Notes: generated by a model from the sequence alone, not told the origin. A stretch of DNA of 64,000 nt from Phocoenobacter uteri (GCF_900454895.1 NZ_UGTA01000001.1:1922001-1986000), one strand, 5' to 3'. Shown: positions 34,498 to 43,084, numbered from the stretch's first letter. A program made the numbers and translations.

Positions 34498-35055
34498 ATG
34501 AGTAAATCAACAAAACAAATTAAAATTGAAAATGTTTCTTTGCAAATGGAAATATCTGATTCTAAAAGTCAGATCCAAGAAGAACAGTCCCCTTGTAAAT
34601 GGCTAGCAATAAATAAAAAAAATATAGATAGTTATTTCGTTTTTCTTACAATGATTGTTGCAACAAATGCCATTTTTTTAAGTAACTTACCTGATAATCT
34701 TGTATTATTAAAAGCATCTCTTCACCCTCTCTGTTATATAGCCCTAATTGTTTCTTGTTTTATTCCTATTATCTGCTCATTCTTCTGTTTTGAACAACTT
34801 GCTAGATTGAAAGGAGACTTTGATTTCGAAGCAATAAAATTCTGTATATATTATTTAACAATGGGGATTTTCACATTTCTAATCTTAGCTATTTTTGTAG
34901 CCTGTACCATATATCAATGTGTTAATGAAACTGAGGTTTCAACTCAATCAATGATACTCATTATAATTAGCTGTATAGTTGTAGAGCTAATACTATGTAA
35001 ATGGCTATGGAAAGTAATAAAAAATATTCTTAATCAAAAAGGAAATTTAAAATGA
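34498..35055 (+). CDS. Unknown four-helix membrane protein
   Basis: A 185-residue protein not recognised. A charged 40-residue N-terminus is followed by four hydrophobic helices (roughly residues 45-63, 75-100, 115-140 and 150-173) and a lysine-rich end, so it is an inner-membrane protein. AAAAGGA six to seven bases before the ATG at 34498 selects this start over an upstream GTG at 34411. The (CGGAT)6 tract lies 113 bp before the ATG. A tiny secreted-peptide ORF overlaps its stop. Coding strand is more AT-rich than its neighbours, which may reflect transfer or only membrane-protein composition. Confidence 0.7.
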   Translation: MSKSTKQIKIENVSLQMEISDSKSQIQEEQSPCKWLAINKKNIDSYFVFLTMIVATNAIFLSNLPDNLVLLKASLHPLCYIALIVSCFIPIICSFFCFEQLARLKGDFDFEAIKFCIYYLTMGIFTFLILAIFVACTIYQCVNETEVSTQSMILIIISCIVVELILCKWLWKVIKNILNQKGNLK

Positions 35056-35165
35056 AAAAACTTATATATTTAATCGTAATTTTATCTTTTTCTCTTTTTA
35101 GTTTTGTAAATAGCACTGAAAAAATCTGCAAGAAAAGGCAATACGGGAGCACAGTCCGTTCTTAA
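35052..35165 (+). CDS. Small ORF with a signal-peptide-like N-terminus (37 aa)
   Basis: An ATG overlapping the preceding stop (ATGA) starts MKKLIYLIVILSFSLFSFVNS, a convincing signal sequence, and then only 16 more residues (TEKICKKRQYGSTVRS) before TAA. The overlap implies translational coupling to the membrane protein. The abrupt end may mean a genuine small secreted peptide or a longer gene truncated by the DNA that follows. Too short for family assignment. Confidence 0.45.
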   Translation: MKKLIYLIVILSFSLFSFVNSTEKICKKRQYGSTVRS

Positions 35166-35382
35166 AATACTGATTTCTTCTAATCAAAAACCTGTTGTAG
35201 GGCATTATAACATATTTTTTTGTTGTGAAATTCATAGGGGGAATTGCATTCGTCCTATATCCCACAAATCGTAATAAACATTGGGCGTATGCCATACGCC
35301 CCGAAAACATTTTATATAATTTACAAAATTAAAAATATTAACTTATTGAATTAAAATGATGTTTTTAAAATTATTATAATCT
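35166..35382. other. Intergenic stretch with a GC-rich palindrome
   Basis: No supported gene. A perfect palindrome GGGCGTATG-C-CATACGCCC near 35284-35302 stands out in AT-rich DNA and may be a terminator stem or part of a dispersed repeat. A minus-strand frame across the region (35098-35310) lacks a ribosome site. AT-rich filler follows to the ubiB stop. Confidence 0.4.
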
Positions 35383-37005
35383 CTATTTCATCAACACCCA
35401 TAATTCAGCCAGTAACAACGGCACACTAACCCAAGTCGGTAAGCTTTCAAACTTCCAAAGTGTGCCGAGTAACACCAATCCTACAATAATCCAACGCGTG
35501 CGTTTTTCACTGCTTTTGGCTTGTTTTTCTAAGCTTTGATTGATTGCTTGCAAATGTTTGTTAATCTGTTTTTGTTGCTGAAATGCATTAAACATTGCCT
35601 CAGGAAATTCCGCAAAATGTTCTCTAAATTGTGGTAAATGTTGCTGAATATCTTTAAATATTGCTTTGACACCGATTTGTTCGTTCAGCCAGTTTTGTAA
35701 AAATGGTTTGGCGGTTTGCCATAAATCTAATTCAGGGTAAATTTGTCTGCCTAAGCCTTCAATATAGAGCAAGGTTTTTTGGAGTAAGACTAACTGTGGT
35801 TGCACTTCCATATTAAATTCACGAGCGACTTTAAACAGGTTTAACAGCACGTGTCCAAAGGAGATTTCTGATAAAGGTTTGGCAAAAATCGGTTCGCACA
35901 CTTCTCTAAATGCTTGTTCAAAAGCGTCAATATCGGTATCGGCAGGTGTCCAACCTGATTCCACGTGCATTAAGGCGACACGGCGGTAATCACGGTTGAA
36001 GAATGCCACAAAACTTTCTGCGAGATAGCGTTTATCGTGCTGATTAAGTTGTCCGACAATGCCACAATCAATGCCGATATATTGTGGATTTTCAGGGTGA
36101 TTTGGGTTCACAAAAATATTACCGGGGTGCATATCAGCGTGGAAAAAACTGTCCCTAAACACCTGTGTGAAAAAGACTTGCACGCCACGTTCAGAAAGTA
36201 ATTTCATATCCGTACCATTCGTTTTCAACTCATCAATATTTGCCACAGGAATGCCATAGATACGTTCCATTACAATCACATTTTTGTGACAAAAATCAGG
36301 GTACATTTCTGGAATATATAGTTCTTCGCTCTCGTGAAAATTTGCTCTTAAACGAATAGCATTATCCATCTCACGACGTAAATTCAGCTCGTCTACTAAG
36401 GTTTTTTCATACTCTTGCACCACTTCAACGGCTCGTAGTCGCTTACCTTCTGGGGATAATTTAGGGATTAAATTGGCAAGGCGATACATCAATTCAATAT
36501 CAGATTTGATGATCGGCTCAATCTCAGGGCGAATGACTTTCAGCACCACTTCTTTACCTGCAAGAGGTTGATTTTGATTGAATTTTGCGGTGTGAACCTG
36601 AGCAATAGAGGCTGAGGCTAAGGCATTTTCATCAAAATCATCAAACCATTTTTCTAATTTATCCCCTAAGGCAGTTTCAATAATTTGACGTGCTAATTTG
36701 CCATCAAACGCCTCAACGCTATCTTGTAATAATGCAAGCTGATCGGCTAATTCAGGCTCAAACAGATCTCGACGCGTTGAGAGCATTTGCCCAAGTTTAA
36801 TCCAAACAGGTCCTAATTCTTGCAAGGCTAAACGCAATCTTTCCCCAAAAGGTTTATCCACGTGCTGATTTTTAATCCAAAATAGCCCTTTGCGAGCAAT
36901 CCCTAGCGAATTCGTCAGGCGATGATCAGGAATTGCCTCATCAATGCCGTAGCGTAAAAAGGTTTCAATAATTTGATAAAAACGACGTGAATTTTTAAAT
37001 TGCAT
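35383..37005 (-). CDS. ubiB: Ubiquinone biosynthesis kinase-like protein UbiB
   Basis: A 540-residue atypical kinase of the ABC1/ADCK family (E. coli 546). The family KxGQ motif occurs as WIKLGQMLSTRRD near residue 80, followed by the alanine-rich ASASIAQVHTAKF loop, VLKVIRPEI with the ATP lysine, HADMHPGNIF catalytic loop and GIDCGIVGQL. Two C-terminal membrane helices anchor it. It helps extract lipid intermediates for ring modification. The start overlaps the waaC stop by 11 nt, so it is translated from the waaF-waaC-ubiB transcript rather than with ubiE/ubiJ. Confidence 0.95.
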   Translation of the reverse strand: MQFKNSRRFYQIIETFLRYGIDEAIPDHRLTNSLGIARKGLFWIKNQHVDKPFGERLRLALQELGPVWIKLGQMLSTRRDLFEPELADQLALLQDSVEAFDGKLARQIIETALGDKLEKWFDDFDENALASASIAQVHTAKFNQNQPLAGKEVVLKVIRPEIEPIIKSDIELMYRLANLIPKLSPEGKRLRAVEVVQEYEKTLVDELNLRREMDNAIRLRANFHESEELYIPEMYPDFCHKNVIVMERIYGIPVANIDELKTNGTDMKLLSERGVQVFFTQVFRDSFFHADMHPGNIFVNPNHPENPQYIGIDCGIVGQLNQHDKRYLAESFVAFFNRDYRRVALMHVESGWTPADTDIDAFEQAFREVCEPIFAKPLSEISFGHVLLNLFKVAREFNMEVQPQLVLLQKTLLYIEGLGRQIYPELDLWQTAKPFLQNWLNEQIGVKAIFKDIQQHLPQFREHFAEFPEAMFNAFQQQKQINKHLQAINQSLEKQAKSSEKRTRWIIVGLVLLGTLWKFESLPTWVSVPLLLAELWVLMK

Positions 37006-37975
37006 TTTCTGTTCTCAATATGTCTAAAACTTGGCTTGGCTTAATGTTTTGCATTGAATCTGCCTGTAAATAATGCTGATTTTGACCATAAGCCCCAATC
37101 AATTTGGGATCCGTTGCCCCATACAGAATAATATTAGGCTTGTTTAAGGCAGCGGTCAAATGGCTTAATCCAGTATCCACTGAAATTACACTTTGGCTGT
37201 TCGCAATATGTTGAACGAGTTCTGTTAAAGTCAGTTTTGGCAACACTTTTGCTAAGGGCGATACTGTGGCTAAACGTTCCGCTCGGGCTTTTTCCGTTAA
37301 ATTTCCCCAAGGTAAATGGACTTCAATTTGCAGAGCTGTAATTTCTTTGATAATTTCAATCCAATAATTTTCATTCCAATGTTTATCGGCTCTGGTCGTG
37401 GAATGGATTGCTACAATATAAGGGTTATAAGCGGTCATATTTTGTGAAGAATTTGCAAATTTTGCTAAAAATATGCCCGCTATACCATAATCACCGATTT
37501 GTGTTGGAACAGGATAACCTAAACTTTTTGCGAGTAGCTGACGTATCCGATCAACGGCGTGTTGTTGGTAAGGAATAGTAAATTTTTCATCATAAAACAG
37601 ACTGCTTAATCCTTCTCTAGCACTTTGGCTGTCATAACCATATTTTGTGCCTTTGGCTAACTTTGTGACTAAACAAGCACTTTTAATCAGCCCTTGAGCA
37701 TCAATCACAGCATCATATTGTGTGCTTTGTAATTGCTTTTTATAAGCCTGCCATTCCTGCCACGTTTGTCGCTGAAACAGATTTTTACGCCAGTGACGAA
37801 TTTTGATAGGGATAACTTGATTAACGGCACTGTGCCATTTGGGAATTTCTGCAAAAGCCTGTTCAACGACCCAATCCACCTGTAAATCAGGAATAGCATT
37901 TTGTGCATCGGTTAAAGCGGGCAAGGTGTGGATCACATCGCCCATTGATGAGGTTTTTACAAGACAGATTTTCAT
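36995..37975 (-). CDS. waaC: Lipopolysaccharide heptosyltransferase I
   Basis: A 326-residue GT9 glycosyltransferase adding the first heptose to Kdo on lipid A. Start MKICLVKTSSMGDVIHTLPAL, donor-site HSTTRADKHW and SVDTGLSHLTAALNKPNIILYG mark WaaC. Its ATG overlaps the waaF stop by 4 nt. An uptake signal is embedded near 37427-37460, encoding part of a variable segment. Confidence 0.93.
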   Translation of the reverse strand: MKICLVKTSSMGDVIHTLPALTDAQNAIPDLQVDWVVEQAFAEIPKWHSAVNQVIPIKIRHWRKNLFQRQTWQEWQAYKKQLQSTQYDAVIDAQGLIKSACLVTKLAKGTKYGYDSQSAREGLSSLFYDEKFTIPYQQHAVDRIRQLLAKSLGYPVPTQIGDYGIAGIFLAKFANSSQNMTAYNPYIVAIHSTTRADKHWNENYWIEIIKEITALQIEVHLPWGNLTEKARAERLATVSPLAKVLPKLTLTELVQHIANSQSVISVDTGLSHLTAALNKPNIILYGATDPKLIGAYGQNQHYLQADSMQNIKPSQVLDILRTENAI

Positions 37976-39012
37976 TCTGTTAATAATTTATCTAATTCAC
38001 TCAATACTGTTTCAGGCTGAATATCAATCAAACTTTGATGATAACCTTGCTCAGCGTCGCCTTTGCGGACTTTAATCAAGCCCCCTTCAATTAAGCGAAT
38101 AATCTTCACTTTTTCAGAAAGTGGCGGGGTGTATTGTGGGCTTGTTGGACCATAAAGTGCCACAAGTGGTTTACCCAAAGCCGCCGCAATGTGCATTAAG
38201 CCGGAATCATTACTCACAACAGCACGACAAGTTGAAATCAGATCAACGGCTTGGTTTAAGTTAGTCTGTCCTGCAAGGTTAATGCAGTAACGTTGCTGTT
38301 CTTCTGATAATGCAGTACGAATTTCTTCACCAACTGTATTATCTTTAGCTGAACCAAAAATGGTGATCGAGTAGCCTCTTTCAATCAAAAGTTGAGCTAA
38401 TTTTGCATAATGATAATGTGGCCAACGTTTTGCAGGACCAAATTCAGCCCCAGGGCAAAATCCGATGGTTTCTCGATTTTCTGCATAAGCAAATTGCTTT
38501 TCAAACTGTGTGAGTGTTTGCTCAACTTGTTGTTTTTCAACACTTAAATATGGATAATCAATCTTGATTTTCTCAGCGTTTGGAATTCGCCCTTTTTCAT
38601 AGGCAAGTGCCACATAGCGTTGTACCATCATCGGATAATCATTTTTATTATTGCGTAAATCATTTAATAATCCATAACGCATTTCGCCTTTCCAACCACG
38701 TCTCACGGGGATTTTTGCAAAGAAAGGAATAAATGCTGATTTCAATGAATTAGGTAACACAATTGCCATATCATATTGATTTTGCAAATCTTTTCCTAAA
38801 TCATACCGCTTGCGTAACTCAAACGCACCGTGTCCCAGTGGCATTGTGATAGCTTTGCGAATTTCAGGCATACGAGATAATAAAGGACGACACCAGTCAG
38901 GTGCCATTACGTCAATTTGACAATTTGGATAGTTTTTTTTGAGTTGTTGGTAAAGAGAGTGGGACATCATCATATCGCCCACCCAAGAAGGTCCAATAAT
39001 TAAAATATTCAT
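37972..39012 (-). CDS. waaF: Lipopolysaccharide heptosyltransferase II
   Basis: A 346-residue GT9 enzyme adding the second heptose of the inner core. MNILIIGPSWVGDMMMSHSLYQ, DVMAPDWCRPLLSRMPEI, CPGAEFGPAKRWP and SNDSGLMHIAAALGKPLVALYGPTSP are characteristic. It is first in waaF-waaC-ubiB and is preceded by the oapA terminator. It uses the donor produced by HldD. Confidence 0.95.
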   Translation of the reverse strand: MNILIIGPSWVGDMMMSHSLYQQLKKNYPNCQIDVMAPDWCRPLLSRMPEIRKAITMPLGHGAFELRKRYDLGKDLQNQYDMAIVLPNSLKSAFIPFFAKIPVRRGWKGEMRYGLLNDLRNNKNDYPMMVQRYVALAYEKGRIPNAEKIKIDYPYLSVEKQQVEQTLTQFEKQFAYAENRETIGFCPGAEFGPAKRWPHYHYAKLAQLLIERGYSITIFGSAKDNTVGEEIRTALSEEQQRYCINLAGQTNLNQAVDLISTCRAVVSNDSGLMHIAAALGKPLVALYGPTSPQYTPPLSEKVKIIRLIEGGLIKVRKGDAEQGYHQSLIDIQPETVLSELDKLLTE

Positions 39013-39031
39013 TCTGTTCTCTTATAAAAAG

Positions 39032-39057
39032 AAAGAGTGAGTAAAAACTCACTCTTT
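39032..39057 (-). terminator. Terminator of oapA
   Basis: AAAGAGTGAGT (39032-39042) pairs with ACTCACTCTTT (39047-39057) around AAAA; on the minus strand a T-rich run follows. Confidence 0.85.
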
Positions 39058-39067
39058 TGATTTTAAA

Positions 39068-40138
39068 TTATTTTTTATAAATATATGTGCCATTTGATTG
39101 ACGAATGAAACGTCCACCCTTAACACTCATTGAGGTTACTCGATTGTGATTATCTAAGTGTAAAACTACTTTATCTCCCTGATTTAAGTGTCTAAATACA
39201 CGGCTTGCACCTTTGGCTTTAGTCATTGCATTCACATCAGAGATTCTTAAATGATGGTTACGGAATAACTGCATTAAAGAAACCCCATCTTTCATTACTA
39301 AAACTTTTGTTTTTGTATCAGATTTTGGCTGAGGTTTAACTTTTGATGCAGGTTTTTCAATTTTATGTGCTTTTTTAACCTCTTCAACTTTTTGTTTTAC
39401 TGGTTTAGCTACTTGCTCAGTCACTATAACGTTATCTGTTGCCTTAGTTTTGGCTACAAGGTTTGTATCTGGTACTGCTGCAATATCAGGTGTTGCTGGA
39501 GCATTATCTGCTTTTTCAACAACGTCAGTTGTTGGCTGCTCTGTTGCATTCAGAATGGCATTTGCTCTTTGCTCTTCTGTTTTTTGTAGCTCTTCTTTAG
39601 ATTCAGCTTCTTTTTGTGCAAGTAAGGCTTTTTTGGCTTCTTCGGCACGTTTTGCTTCTTCTGCGTCTATTGGTCTAAATTCAATAGGTAAATCATTTTC
39701 TTGGTTATTTTTCAATTCTTCTACGATTTTAGGTGTACTTGGTTTCAATGCCCAAAATGCAATAAAAAGTAATAAAAGAATCAGTAAAACAAGTAATAAT
39801 CGTTTATATTTTGCAAAGAAATTTTCTTTTACGACCGTTTTTTCTTTTGGCGTTGATGTAACAGGAATAACACGCTCAGGTGCAATATGACTGATAAATG
39901 GTTGTGATTCCTCAACAGTTTCTTCTGTTTTTTCTGATACGATATTATCTGGAATGACGTTTGTTGATGGTTCTTGCTCTTCAACTTCAGTAGGTTTTTC
40001 TATTGACATATCTTTATTTTCTGTAAATTTAGGACCTTTGTAAGCAAAGTCTGGTTTTGGGTAGGTAAGGTTTAATTTAGATTTTTTCTTCGGTGTGTTT
40101 TCTAAATTTGATTCATTCTGAAGGTTATTCTCAGACAT
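39068..40138 (-). CDS. oapA: OapA-family opacity-associated cell envelope protein
   Basis: A 356-residue protein: a lysine/proline-rich cytoplasmic N-terminus (PKKKSKLNLTYPKPDF), one membrane helix (LLLVLLILLLLFIAFW near residue 120), a long Ala/Glu/Lys/Thr-rich periplasmic linker and a C-terminal LysM-like OapA domain (VLVMKDGVSLMQLFRNHHLRISDVNAMT, LNQGDKVVLHL). In H. influenzae OapA affects colony opacity and colonisation; related proteins bind murein. AGGATAATATT before the ATG at 40138 favours this start over GTG/ATG at 40204. It diverges from comE1. Confidence 0.82.
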   Translation of the reverse strand: MSENNLQNESNLENTPKKKSKLNLTYPKPDFAYKGPKFTENKDMSIEKPTEVEEQEPSTNVIPDNIVSEKTEETVEESQPFISHIAPERVIPVTSTPKEKTVVKENFFAKYKRLLLVLLILLLLFIAFWALKPSTPKIVEELKNNQENDLPIEFRPIDAEEAKRAEEAKKALLAQKEAESKEELQKTEEQRANAILNATEQPTTDVVEKADNAPATPDIAAVPDTNLVAKTKATDNVIVTEQVAKPVKQKVEEVKKAHKIEKPASKVKPQPKSDTKTKVLVMKDGVSLMQLFRNHHLRISDVNAMTKAKGASRVFRHLNQGDKVVLHLDNHNRVTSMSVKGGRFIRQSNGTYIYKK

Positions 40139-40249
40139 AATATTATCCTGTATTGAGCTATAAATAGATTGCCATAGTTTAATTGATTTTTTAGTAATCA
40201 TCACCTAGTTTTATTTCATCTTGGTTATTTTTTATAAAAATATATTTTT

Positions 40250-40311
40250 TTCGATCAAGATCGACAAAATAATGGTGAGTTATTGCTGTGAAAAATAAAT
40301 TCTCCTAATCT
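40250..40311 (+). promoter_or_regulatory. CRP-S (competence) operator and -10 of comE1
   Basis: TTCGA-TCAAGA-TCGAC at 40250-40265 within poly-T/poly-A flanks, and TAATCT at 40306-40311. The operator centre is about 60 bp before the predicted start, as at comM and dprA. Confidence 0.72.
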
Positions 40312-40342
40312 AGTCACTCCATTTACATTCAAGGAGCGTTAC

Positions 40343-40687
40343 ATGAAAATTTTAAAAAATTTGGGAATTAGTGTTTTATTAGGTGTCTTAGCCACCTCAG
40401 TTGTGGCAAAGGAAAATGTTAAGAGCGTGCCAAAAGAAGTACAAAAAACAGAGGTTACAGAGCAACAACAAGTGGCTTTGCAGGATTTAAATAGTGTGAA
40501 TATCAATACTGCGACAGCAGCTGAATTAAAGGATAAATTAGTGGGCATTGGAACCAAAAAAGCACAGGCTATTGTGGAGTATCGAGAGAACAATGGGACA
40601 TTTTTAAGTGTGGAACAAATTACAGAAGTTTCTGGGATTGGCAAAGCCACATTAGAAAAAAATAGAGAACGTATTTTGGTGAACTAA
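40343..40687 (+). CDS. comE1: ComE1/ComEA-family helix-hairpin-helix DNA-binding protein
   Basis: A 114-residue exported protein: a signal peptide (MKILKNLGISVLLGVLATSVVA), a charged linker and a C-terminal helix-hairpin-helix pair (SVNINTATAAELKDKLVGIGTKKAQAIVEYR, VEQITEVSGIGKATLEKNRERI). ComEA-type proteins bind DNA as it enters the periplasm and help pull it in; in Pasteurella and Actinobacillus ComE1 also binds fibronectin. GGAGCG precedes the ATG. The CRP-S operator supports competence control. Confidence 0.92.
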   Translation: MKILKNLGISVLLGVLATSVVAKENVKSVPKEVQKTEVTEQQQVALQDLNSVNINTATAAELKDKLVGIGTKKAQAIVEYRENNGTFLSVEQITEVSGIGKATLEKNRERILVN

Positions 40688-40721
40688 AATAAGTGAATAA
40701 ATCTTAGGAGTTTAAAACAGG

Positions 40722-40756
40722 CCTTTCTCTTGTAAAGAATATTACAAAGAGAAAGG
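40722..40756 (+). terminator. Hairpin after comE1
   Basis: CCTTTCTCTT-GTAA pairs with TTAC-AAAGAGAAAGG (14-bp stem with one bulge). The T-run after it is weak. Confidence 0.6.
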
Positions 40757-40766
40757 TGTTTATTAT

Positions 40767-40807
40767 GAAAAAAACGAAAAACCACCGATAATTTCTTATC
40801 AGTGGTT
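40767..40807 (-). terminator. Terminator of tRNA-Ser
   Basis: On the minus strand AACCACTGATAA pairs with TTATCGGTGGTT around GAAA, followed by a long T-run interrupted by CG. Confidence 0.8.
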
Positions 40808-40816
40808 TAGAATAAG

Positions 40817-40906
40817 TGGCGGAGGAAGTGAGATTCGAACTCACGGAGGATTTAAACCCTCGCCGGTTTTCAAGACCGGTGCCTTCAACCGCTCGACCAT
40901 TCCTCC
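40817..40906 (-). tRNA. serT: tRNA-Ser (anticodon TGA)
   Basis: A 90-nt class II tRNA on the minus strand. GGAGGAA pairs with the 3' end TTCCTCC before GCCA; the D arm is GGTCGAGCGGTTGAAGG, the anticodon stem CCGGT/ACCGG encloses CTTGAAA (TGA), a long variable arm follows, and the T arm has GTTCGAATC. CCA is encoded. It decodes UCA-type serine codons. Confidence 0.96.
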
Positions 40907-40922
40907 GTTGAAAACGAGGTGA

Positions 40923-40951
40923 ATAATATAGATATTGTAAGAATTGGTCAA
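40923..40951 (-). promoter_or_regulatory. Promoter of tRNA-Ser
   Basis: On the minus strand TTGACC (40951-40946), a 17-bp spacer and TATTAT (40928-40923), about 17 nt before the mature 5' end. Confidence 0.75.
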
Positions 40952-41367
40952 GTAGAAAAATAAAAAAAATGTTTGTTTGATTTGTTTTTCATCAAAAATA
41001 AGGGTTTAGAGTAAAAATTAACTATTTTTTGATAAAAAATGGCATAAGTATCGGTATTAAGCCACATCAAATTTATAAAAAAATAAAATATTTATTAAGC
41101 ATTTTTATCTTTTTTATTGTTTTGAGTCTTATTTATAGATTATGCGTTATTTTTTATATAATGATGATTATATAGATGTGGAAAATGTGTGCTAATTTAT
41201 TCAATTTCAGGTATGATCTTGCTCACTATCGGCTGTATTAGATGCTGAATAGAATCAGATAAATTTCACAAGTGATTTTTATATAGTAAGCGGTCATATT
41301 TTTATAAGATTTTGCAAAAATTTATAAAAATGATCGTTAGGTAATCAACTAACATAGGACTTTAATT
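40952..41367. other. Long AT-rich intergenic region
   Basis: About 415 bp without a supported gene. It is very AT-rich with several A/T runs. It holds an uptake signal (41286-41320, GTAAGCGGTCATATT then TTTGCAAAA) and presumably the promoter of the downstream gene. A weak CRP-like half-site (TTCACAA near 41265) was seen but is not convincing. Confidence 0.45.
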
Positions 41368-42627
41368 TTGGATACCGTATCCTTGAGTACGCTTTTTATT
41401 ACTCTTGTCTTTCTTCTTTTTCTTTCTGCCTTTTTTTCAAGCTCTGAAACGGCGCTAATGTCGCTAAATCGCTATAAAATGCGAAGCCTTGTTGAGAAAG
41501 GTCACCGTGGGGCAATACAAACAGAAAAATTATTGGCGAAAACTGATATTTTGCTAAGTTTAATTTTAATCTGTAATAACCTTGTTAATATTGTTGCATC
41601 AGCTATTGCAACAATGATTGGGATGCGTCTTTCTGGGGATGCTGGGGTGGCGATTGCAACAGGTTTACTTACTTTGGTTATGCTGGTGTTTGCGGAAATT
41701 TTACCGAAAACCATCGCGGCAATTTATCCAGAAAGGGTAGGTTTTACAGCAAGTTATATTTTAACACCTTTAAAAAAATTACTTACCCCATTGATTTTTA
41801 TAATGAATATAATCATCAGTACATTATTAAAATTATTGCGTATTAAATCCCATGATAAGAGCGGATTAAGTGCGGAAGAATTACGTAGTGTGGTGTTAGA
41901 AGCTGGTAAGTTTATTCCAACAGAACACCAAGATATGCTGGTTTCTATCTTGGATTTAGAAAAAGCAACAGTTGATGATGTTATGGTACCTCGTAATGAT
42001 ATTGATGGAATCAATATTGATGATGATTGGAAGTCTATAATGCGTCAATTAAAAGGGGCAGCACACGGACGAATTGTTATCTATAAAGAAAGCATTGATA
42101 CGAATGTATTAGGAATGTTACGTGTTCGAGAAGTTTTCCGTTTTATGCTTGAAAAGAACGAATTTAGTAAAGAGATTTTAGTTCGAGCATTGGATAATAT
42201 CTATTTTATTCCAGAAGGTACGCCACTAACTTCACAGCTGATCAATTTTAAAGAGAATAAAGAGCGAGTGGGTTTAGTTGTGGATGAGTATGGTGATATT
42301 AAAGGTTTAATTACTCTTGAAGATATTTTAGAGGAAATTATTGGTGAGTTTACTACATCAACCTCGCCAACCCTTGAACAAGAGATTCAAAAGCAGTCTG
42401 ATGGTTCGATTATTATTGAAGGCTCTGCAAATTTAAGAGACTTGAATAAAATGTTTAAATGGAACTTGCCTGCTGAGGAAATTCGTACTTTTAATGGCTT
42501 AATTATGGAATATTTGGAAAAAATTCCAGATGAAGATACGCAATTTACTTTTTATAATTTAAAAGTGACGGTATTGGAAGTGGCAGATAATATGGTTAAG
42601 CAAGCGAAAGTAGAAATGTTATCTTAA
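41368..42627 (+). CDS. CorB/YfjD-type DUF21-CBS membrane protein
   Basis: A 419-residue protein with a DUF21 (CNNM) N-terminal domain of about four hydrophobic segments (FFSSSETALMSLNRYKMRSL, VFAEILPKTIAAIYPE), two CBS domains (VMVPRNDIDGI; VVDEYGDIKGLITLEDILEEIIGEF) and a C-terminal CorC/HlyC domain. Bacterial CNNM/CorB proteins are Mg2+ transport or export factors. It starts with TTG at 41368 after AGGACTTTAA, giving MDTVSLSTL; there is no better ATG. Exact cargo is inferred from the family. Confidence 0.85.
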   Translation: MDTVSLSTLFITLVFLLFLSAFFSSSETALMSLNRYKMRSLVEKGHRGAIQTEKLLAKTDILLSLILICNNLVNIVASAIATMIGMRLSGDAGVAIATGLLTLVMLVFAEILPKTIAAIYPERVGFTASYILTPLKKLLTPLIFIMNIIISTLLKLLRIKSHDKSGLSAEELRSVVLEAGKFIPTEHQDMLVSILDLEKATVDDVMVPRNDIDGINIDDDWKSIMRQLKGAAHGRIVIYKESIDTNVLGMLRVREVFRFMLEKNEFSKEILVRALDNIYFIPEGTPLTSQLINFKENKERVGLVVDEYGDIKGLITLEDILEEIIGEFTTSTSPTLEQEIQKQSDGSIIIEGSANLRDLNKMFKWNLPAEEIRTFNGLIMEYLEKIPDEDTQFTFYNLKVTVLEVADNMVKQAKVEMLS

Positions 42628-42640
42628 TCATCTTGGTAAA

Positions 42641-42678
42641 AAAAAGAGTGAAATCTATTTAATATTTCACTCTTTTTT
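42641..42678. terminator. Bidirectional terminator
   Basis: AAAAAGAGTGAAAT (42641-42654) and its exact complement (42664-42677), between convergent genes, with A and T tracts outside. Confidence 0.88.
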
Positions 42679-42691
42679 ATTGCTCTTTTTT

Positions 42692-43084
42692 CTATTTAGC
42701 GTATTTTTTCTCTAATTCAGCTTTTTTCTTTTTAAGCTCTTTTCCTCTATTAACGAGAGCTTGGCTTTGTTTCAACACATCTTCTTGTTGAAGTTTTTTA
42801 GCTGACAGAGCTAATATCATTGTATCTTTTAACACGGAAACAGAATCATCTCGCATTGCTTTGATTTCAGGCGTTTCCAGTGTTAATGCAGAATATTGCT
42901 TAATTGTTTCTTGCATAATTGGAAGCACTTTTTCTGACTCTGTATTGTTTAATATTGCTGTTTCAAAATAGCTATCAATTTTTTGTAACTGAGCAAGATC
43001 TGATTTGATTTCGTTGCTGTTATCACAAGCTACAATAAAAAAAGTGGTGATTGCCACAAGGCAAAGTTTGAGTAAATTTTTCAT
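42692..43084 (-). CDS. Small putative lipoprotein, function unknown
   Basis: A 130-residue protein with a lipoprotein signal: MKNLLKLCLVAITTFFIVAC, lipobox IVAC with Cys20, then DN (Asp at +2 would retain it in the inner membrane by the Lol rule). The mature part is helical and lysine-rich, ending in a charged coiled-coil-like tail (GKELKKKKAELEKKYAK). It was not recognised. It follows ubiI by 35 nt and may be co-transcribed with it, but nothing ties it to quinone synthesis. Confidence 0.7.
   Translation of the reverse strand: MKNLLKLCLVAITTFFIVACDNSNEIKSDLAQLQKIDSYFETAILNNTESEKVLPIMQETIKQYSALTLETPEIKAMRDDSVSVLKDTMILALSAKKLQQEDVLKQSQALVNRGKELKKKKAELEKKYAK

Noticed and set aside
35098..35310. 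A 70-residue minus-strand frame with MFSGRMAYAQ start
   Set aside because: It overlaps the coupled plus-strand ORF, has no ribosome site, and probably reflects the palindromic repeat DNA; noted instead as an intergenic element.
41255..41275. CRP site upstream of the CorB-like gene
   Set aside because: Only one half-site matches; the other has two mismatches and no -10 at the expected distance was found.
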